The position numbers were made by a program, and so were the translations under genes. From assembly GCA_023261525.1 (NCBI GenBank), contig JAHFOU010000093.1, positions 1-8,264 of the forward strand: a stretch of DNA of 8,264 bases. Direction: 5' to 3'. The stretch comes from Planctomycetota bacterium. GTDB taxonomy: Bacteria > Planctomycetota > SBBH01 > JAHFOU01. Below the pieces are notes generated by a model. The model saw nothing but the letters and a program-made list of their open reading frames with translations, was not told where the DNA came from and searched no databases. Positions 5,763 through 8,264 of this stretch are shown here, in pieces. Position 1 is the stretch's first letter. The number at the start of each line of letters is the position of its first letter.

Positions 5763-6713
5763 CTATACGGCAGTCCGCACCACATAGACTGAGCGGCAAT
5801 TCCCATGGTACGGGGGTAGGCTCAACCCCTGCTCCTGGAGAAAGTCCGCGCCCTGCTCCTTCAGGTAGGGCTTCCCCTTCCGCTGGGGCAGGTAGAAGTC
5901 GTCCTTGGCGGCGTCGTAGACCGGCCAGGGGGAGAGCGACTCGATCGCCTCGGGCGGGCCGTCCATCGCCTGCTTCACCAGGGACATGGCCCGGGACACC
6001 TGGAAGACCTTCCCGTCCATGAAGCGGCAGATCTTGCTGGTGCGCTCATCCAGGACCGCCCGGATCACGTACTCGTCGATCCCGGCCTCCTGCAGGGAGA
6101 AGACCCCGCCCCAGTTGCTGGCGCGGTTGACCGAGGTGGCAGCCACCCGGTTGTAGAGCTCGATCTTCCCGGGCGCATCCGCCGTCCCCTCCACGAGCCC
6201 CCGGAGCCTCCGGCCGATGTCCTTGCGCCCCAGCCCTTCTTTGAGCCCGGAGACGATGCCGTCCCGAAAGGGCTCCCGGAGCTGCTCCGGGAAGACCTTC
6301 CCCAGCCAGAAGCCGTCGCCCTCCACCAGCCAGTCCACGGCCTCTTGCCGGGGGCGGTTGAACAGGAGCTGGACCGCCTGGGGGACGCCCCGCACGGCCT
6401 GCCCCACCTTGAAGGACCGCTCCAGGTAGCGGCGGATCACGGGGCTGGCCTCCGCAGCCAGCTCCGGCCCCAGGATCCGTTCCGCCTCGTCCAGGACGTC
6501 ACCCAGTTCCCGCGAGAAGTCCAGGGACTCGACCGAGTCCAGACGCCCGCCCAGGACGGCCCGCAGGGCCTTCCCGTAGAGCGTCTGGAAGCGCAGGACC
6601 TCGGCCTCGCTGGCCTTCTGGACGTCCCCCACGTGGAGGTCCCCCAGGATGTCGCAGAGGAGCCCGTCCGCCTCCCGGAGCTCGGGCAGGCCCAGCCCAT
6701 CGATCCAGGTCAC
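5763..6713 (-). CDS. Phage minor head / head-morphogenesis protein (SPP1 gp7, Mu gpF family)
   Basis: 316 aa. GTG start at 6713-6711 overlaps the portal TGA as GTGA; no good Shine-Dalgarno is seen, so translation probably depends on coupling to the portal gene. Members bind the portal and enter the prohead in a few copies, and in SPP1 gp7 influences DNA ejection. The N-terminal two-thirds is helical and weakly conserved. The diagnostic C-terminal domain starts near residue 187 (YNRVAATSVNRASN, 187-200). It has DERTSKICRFMDGKVF (222-237, Cys229) and ends with LPPYHGNCRS (299-308, His303 and Cys306), the Cys/His set expected to bind metal. Length and order are normal. The stop TAG at 5765-5763 faces the plus-strand lipoprotein gene, leaving 53 bp between the two ends without a recognisable terminator. 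Confidence 0.88.
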   Translation of the reverse strand: MTWIDGLGLPELREADGLLCDILGDLHVGDVQKASEAEVLRFQTLYGKALRAVLGGRLDSVESLDFSRELGDVLDEAERILGPELAAEASPVIRRYLERSFKVGQAVRGVPQAVQLLFNRPRQEAVDWLVEGDGFWLGKVFPEQLREPFRDGIVSGLKEGLGRKDIGRRLRGLVEGTADAPGKIELYNRVAATSVNRASNWGGVFSLQEAGIDEYVIRAVLDERTSKICRFMDGKVFQVSRAMSLVKQAMDGPPEAIESLSPWPVYDAAKDDFYLPQRKGKPYLKEQGADFLQEQGLSLPPYHGNCRSVYVVRTAV

Positions 6714-8182
6714 GACTGGCGACCGGCTTCGCGCTTCTGGATCTCCTCCCGGACGGCCTGCCGGAGGTCCAGGAGGGAGTCTGCCAAGCCCTTCCCGGGC
6801 GCGGCTGGCAGCGCAGGCATCATGGGGGGCCTCACCCCACCCTCGGCCAGGGTGTCCAGGGACAGGGGCCCCATGGGGGTCATCAGGAAGGGCATGTTGG
6901 CACCGGGGTGCTCCAGAGGCTTCTGGCCCACCTCGCGGCGCCCCTCGTTGATCGTGAAGACCCCGAGCCGCACCAGGCGGTCTACGATCTCGGAGGCCTT
7001 GGCCTCGTCGGTGACGTCGATCTCCTTGAACCGGAGTTCCCAGTCCTCGAACCCGAAGCCCCGCTTGATCAGGAAGTTGTTGATGCGGTACTCGAGCCGG
7101 GTCTGCTTGGGCTCGATCACGTGGTACTTGAAGATCTCTTGCTGGGTGGTGCCCTCGCCGGCGCCGCCGAGGCCGCCCTTTTCCGTCAGGCCGATCAGGC
7201 GCCCAGGCACCCCATGGGCCACACGGATCTCCTCGGCGTTGTCCGACCGGAATGCCTGGAACGATGCGTCCTTCATGTCTACGGAAAGCGCCTTGATCTC
7301 CACCTCGACCTTCTCGTCTCCCTCGCCCTGGGCGATCTCCAGGATCAGGGTCTTGTGAGCACTGCCCTTGATGTGGGTACGGAAGTACTCCTCGATGCGC
7401 TTGCGGGTGCCCTTGGCCAGCTCGCCGCCCTTGACCAGGATGGCGTACTGGGGCACGGCGTTGTTCTCGAAGAACTGGATGTTGAAGTCCCCGGCCTTCT
7501 TGTTGCCCACCAAGGCCCGGAGCGCAGGCAGGAAGTCTGGGAGGCCGTAGTAGCTGGACCGCGGGTGGTAGTTCTTGAGGTGGATGATCTCGTTCATGAG
7601 GCGGCGGCGGCTGGAGGTCTTCTCGGAGTCGCGGGGGTCGAAGGAGTCCGGGGATGCGGGGTCGCTGCCGAAGTTCCGGAAGTGGACCATCCGGTTGTCG
7701 CGCTGCTGGACGAAGCCCTTCTTGTCCCTGCGGACCCGCATGGTCACGGCCGGGACGTGGTAGATGGCCCGGGGAGGGCCCTGGCCGAGGCGGTTGCGGA
7801 CGACCTCGAAGTAGCCGTTGCCCAGGGCCTCGAAGTCGGTGAGGACGTTTTCCAATATCTCGCCCCAGGTCATCTCGTCGTTGGGGTGTTCGAAGAAGGC
7901 CTTGAGGATGGCCTTGTGCTCGGCGCCGGGCTCCTTCACGCCCTCGGGGACCACGAAGTCGTAGCCCAGGCCGGCGGTGGAGATGGCCTTGGCCTTCACG
8001 CAGCGGTAGTGCCAGGTGCTGACCTCGAGGAAGAGACAGAGGGCGTCCAGGTTGTAGGGTGGCTCCCGGGTGCCGGTCTTGGCGTAGTCCCAGGAGTCCT
8101 CGGGGATCTGGGCGGAGCGGATCTCGGCGTCCGCGCCAGCGTCGCCTGCGCCCAGGATGTCAGCTTTGACGAGATTCCCCAT
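6710..8182 (-). CDS. Phage portal protein
   Basis: 490 aa from ATG at 8182, the only usual start codon in this frame after the in-frame TGA at 8239-8237. The portal is a ring, usually of twelve subunits, at one head vertex through which DNA is packaged and ejected. Family-type features, in order: LEVSTWHYRCVKAKA (52-66), the wing/clip segment VLTDFEALGNGYFEVVRN (113-130), YYGLPDFLPALRALVGN (211-227) with FNIQFFENNAVPQYAI (233-248), VAHGVPGRLIGL (321-332), and RLGVFTINEGRREVGQ (405-420) followed by a Pro/Met-rich tail. This resembles the PBSX-type portal group but is longer than its usual about 340-380 aa. Oddly, the start lacks a Shine-Dalgarno; only GGGCGA precedes it, and the repeat block TTTGTAC ends 7 nt before the ATG. 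It is the first gene of the visible head cluster and overlaps the minor head gene by 4 bases. Confidence 0.92.
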   Translation of the reverse strand: MGNLVKADILGAGDAGADAEIRSAQIPEDSWDYAKTGTREPPYNLDALCLFLEVSTWHYRCVKAKAISTAGLGYDFVVPEGVKEPGAEHKAILKAFFEHPNDEMTWGEILENVLTDFEALGNGYFEVVRNRLGQGPPRAIYHVPAVTMRVRRDKKGFVQQRDNRMVHFRNFGSDPASPDSFDPRDSEKTSSRRRLMNEIIHLKNYHPRSSYYGLPDFLPALRALVGNKKAGDFNIQFFENNAVPQYAILVKGGELAKGTRKRIEEYFRTHIKGSAHKTLILEIAQGEGDEKVEVEIKALSVDMKDASFQAFRSDNAEEIRVAHGVPGRLIGLTEKGGLGGAGEGTTQQEIFKYHVIEPKQTRLEYRINNFLIKRGFGFEDWELRFKEIDVTDEAKASEIVDRLVRLGVFTINEGRREVGQKPLEHPGANMPFLMTPMGPLSLDTLAEGGVRPPMMPALPAAPGKGLADSLLDLRQAVREEIQKREAGRQS

Positions 8183-8189
8183 TCGCCCA

Positions 8190-8222
8190 GTACAAAGGCC
8201 CCTGTCAGGGCCGGATGGGGAC
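8190..8222 (-). repeat. Bipartite motif GTCCCC-N20-TTTGTAC, copy B (upstream of portal gene)
   Basis: On the minus strand GTCCCC (8222-8217), 20 nt, then TTTGTAC (8196-8190) preceded by GGCC, matching the copy at 4778-4810 block for block and spacing for spacing. A further GGGC/GGGG-rich run follows in both copies. It abuts the portal ATG, so if it were a promoter the transcript would be nearly leaderless. Confidence 0.5.
8197..8212 (-). terminator. Weak hairpin with short T-run upstream of portal
   Basis: On the minus strand GGCCC-TGACAG-GGGCC can form a 5-bp GC stem and is followed by TTTGT. It lies at the possible stop codon of the gene upstream of the portal. The stem and T-run are short for an intrinsic terminator, and it lies within the bipartite motif, so this is tentative. 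Confidence 0.2.
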
Positions 8223-8264
8223 CAGAAAATGTCGAATCAGCCTGCTTTGCGTCTCCGGCAGGCC
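8205..8264 (-). CDS. Possible 3' end of an upstream minus-strand gene (unidentified)
   Basis: From the right edge one minus-strand frame reads 19 codons (GLPETQSRLIRHFLVPIRP) to a TGA at 8207-8205. A second frame stops at 8239-8237, and the third stays open into the portal gene. In head clusters the gene before the portal is usually the large terminase subunit, but too little sequence is present to identify it or even choose the frame. Confidence 0.2.
   Translation of the reverse strand, partial: GLPETQSRLIRHFLVPIRP

Noticed and set aside
965..8182. Gene transfer agent head cluster instead of a phage
   Set aside because: The gene order overlaps with GTAs, but the large methyltransferase fusion and the moron-like gene fit a phage or prophage better. 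Not fully excluded from this window alone.

Overview
The window is about 65% G+C by eye. It looks like part of the head-morphogenesis module of a tailed double-stranded DNA phage or prophage. Four large genes on the minus strand read right to left: portal, SPP1 gp7-like minor head protein, a very large DNA methyltransferase fusion, and a prohead protease with a scaffold-like tail. They are followed by a major capsid gene cut by the left edge. The order portal, minor head, protease, capsid is the usual one for HK97-type heads. The host cannot be named from this sequence. The one lipoprotein gene and the base composition suit a high-GC Gram-negative bacterium.

Right part (about 5760-8264): the portal (490 aa) and minor head protein (316 aa) overlap by the four bases GTGA, so their translation is probably coupled. 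The portal has almost no Shine-Dalgarno sequence. It is preceded by a bipartite motif that recurs, with identical 20-nt internal spacing, upstream of the methyltransferase gene.

Middle (4738-5709): a single plus-strand gene interrupts the minus-strand operon. It encodes a 273-aa predicted lipoprotein with a DxDxDG calcium-type motif and a layout resembling XAC2610, a periplasmic lysozyme inhibitor. It is convergent with the minor head gene, divergent from the methyltransferase gene, and looks less GC-rich than its neighbours. This is the profile of a phage moron (an accessory gene expressed separately from the lytic programme). The roughly 150-bp divergent region holds the repeat motif, two mutually exclusive GC hairpins and weak promoter candidates.

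Left part (1-4737): the notable gene is an about 893-aa polypeptide. It joins an N-terminal D12-type adenine methyltransferase, a central domain matching the 3'-phosphoesterase domain of bacterial LigD, and a second D12-type methyltransferase. It is coupled by GTGA to the prohead protease. The protease gene has a strong internal ribosome-binding site before an in-frame ATG, which should give a separate 175-aa scaffold protein as in lambda C/Nu3. No tRNA, rRNA, CRISPR array, insertion sequence or integrase was seen.
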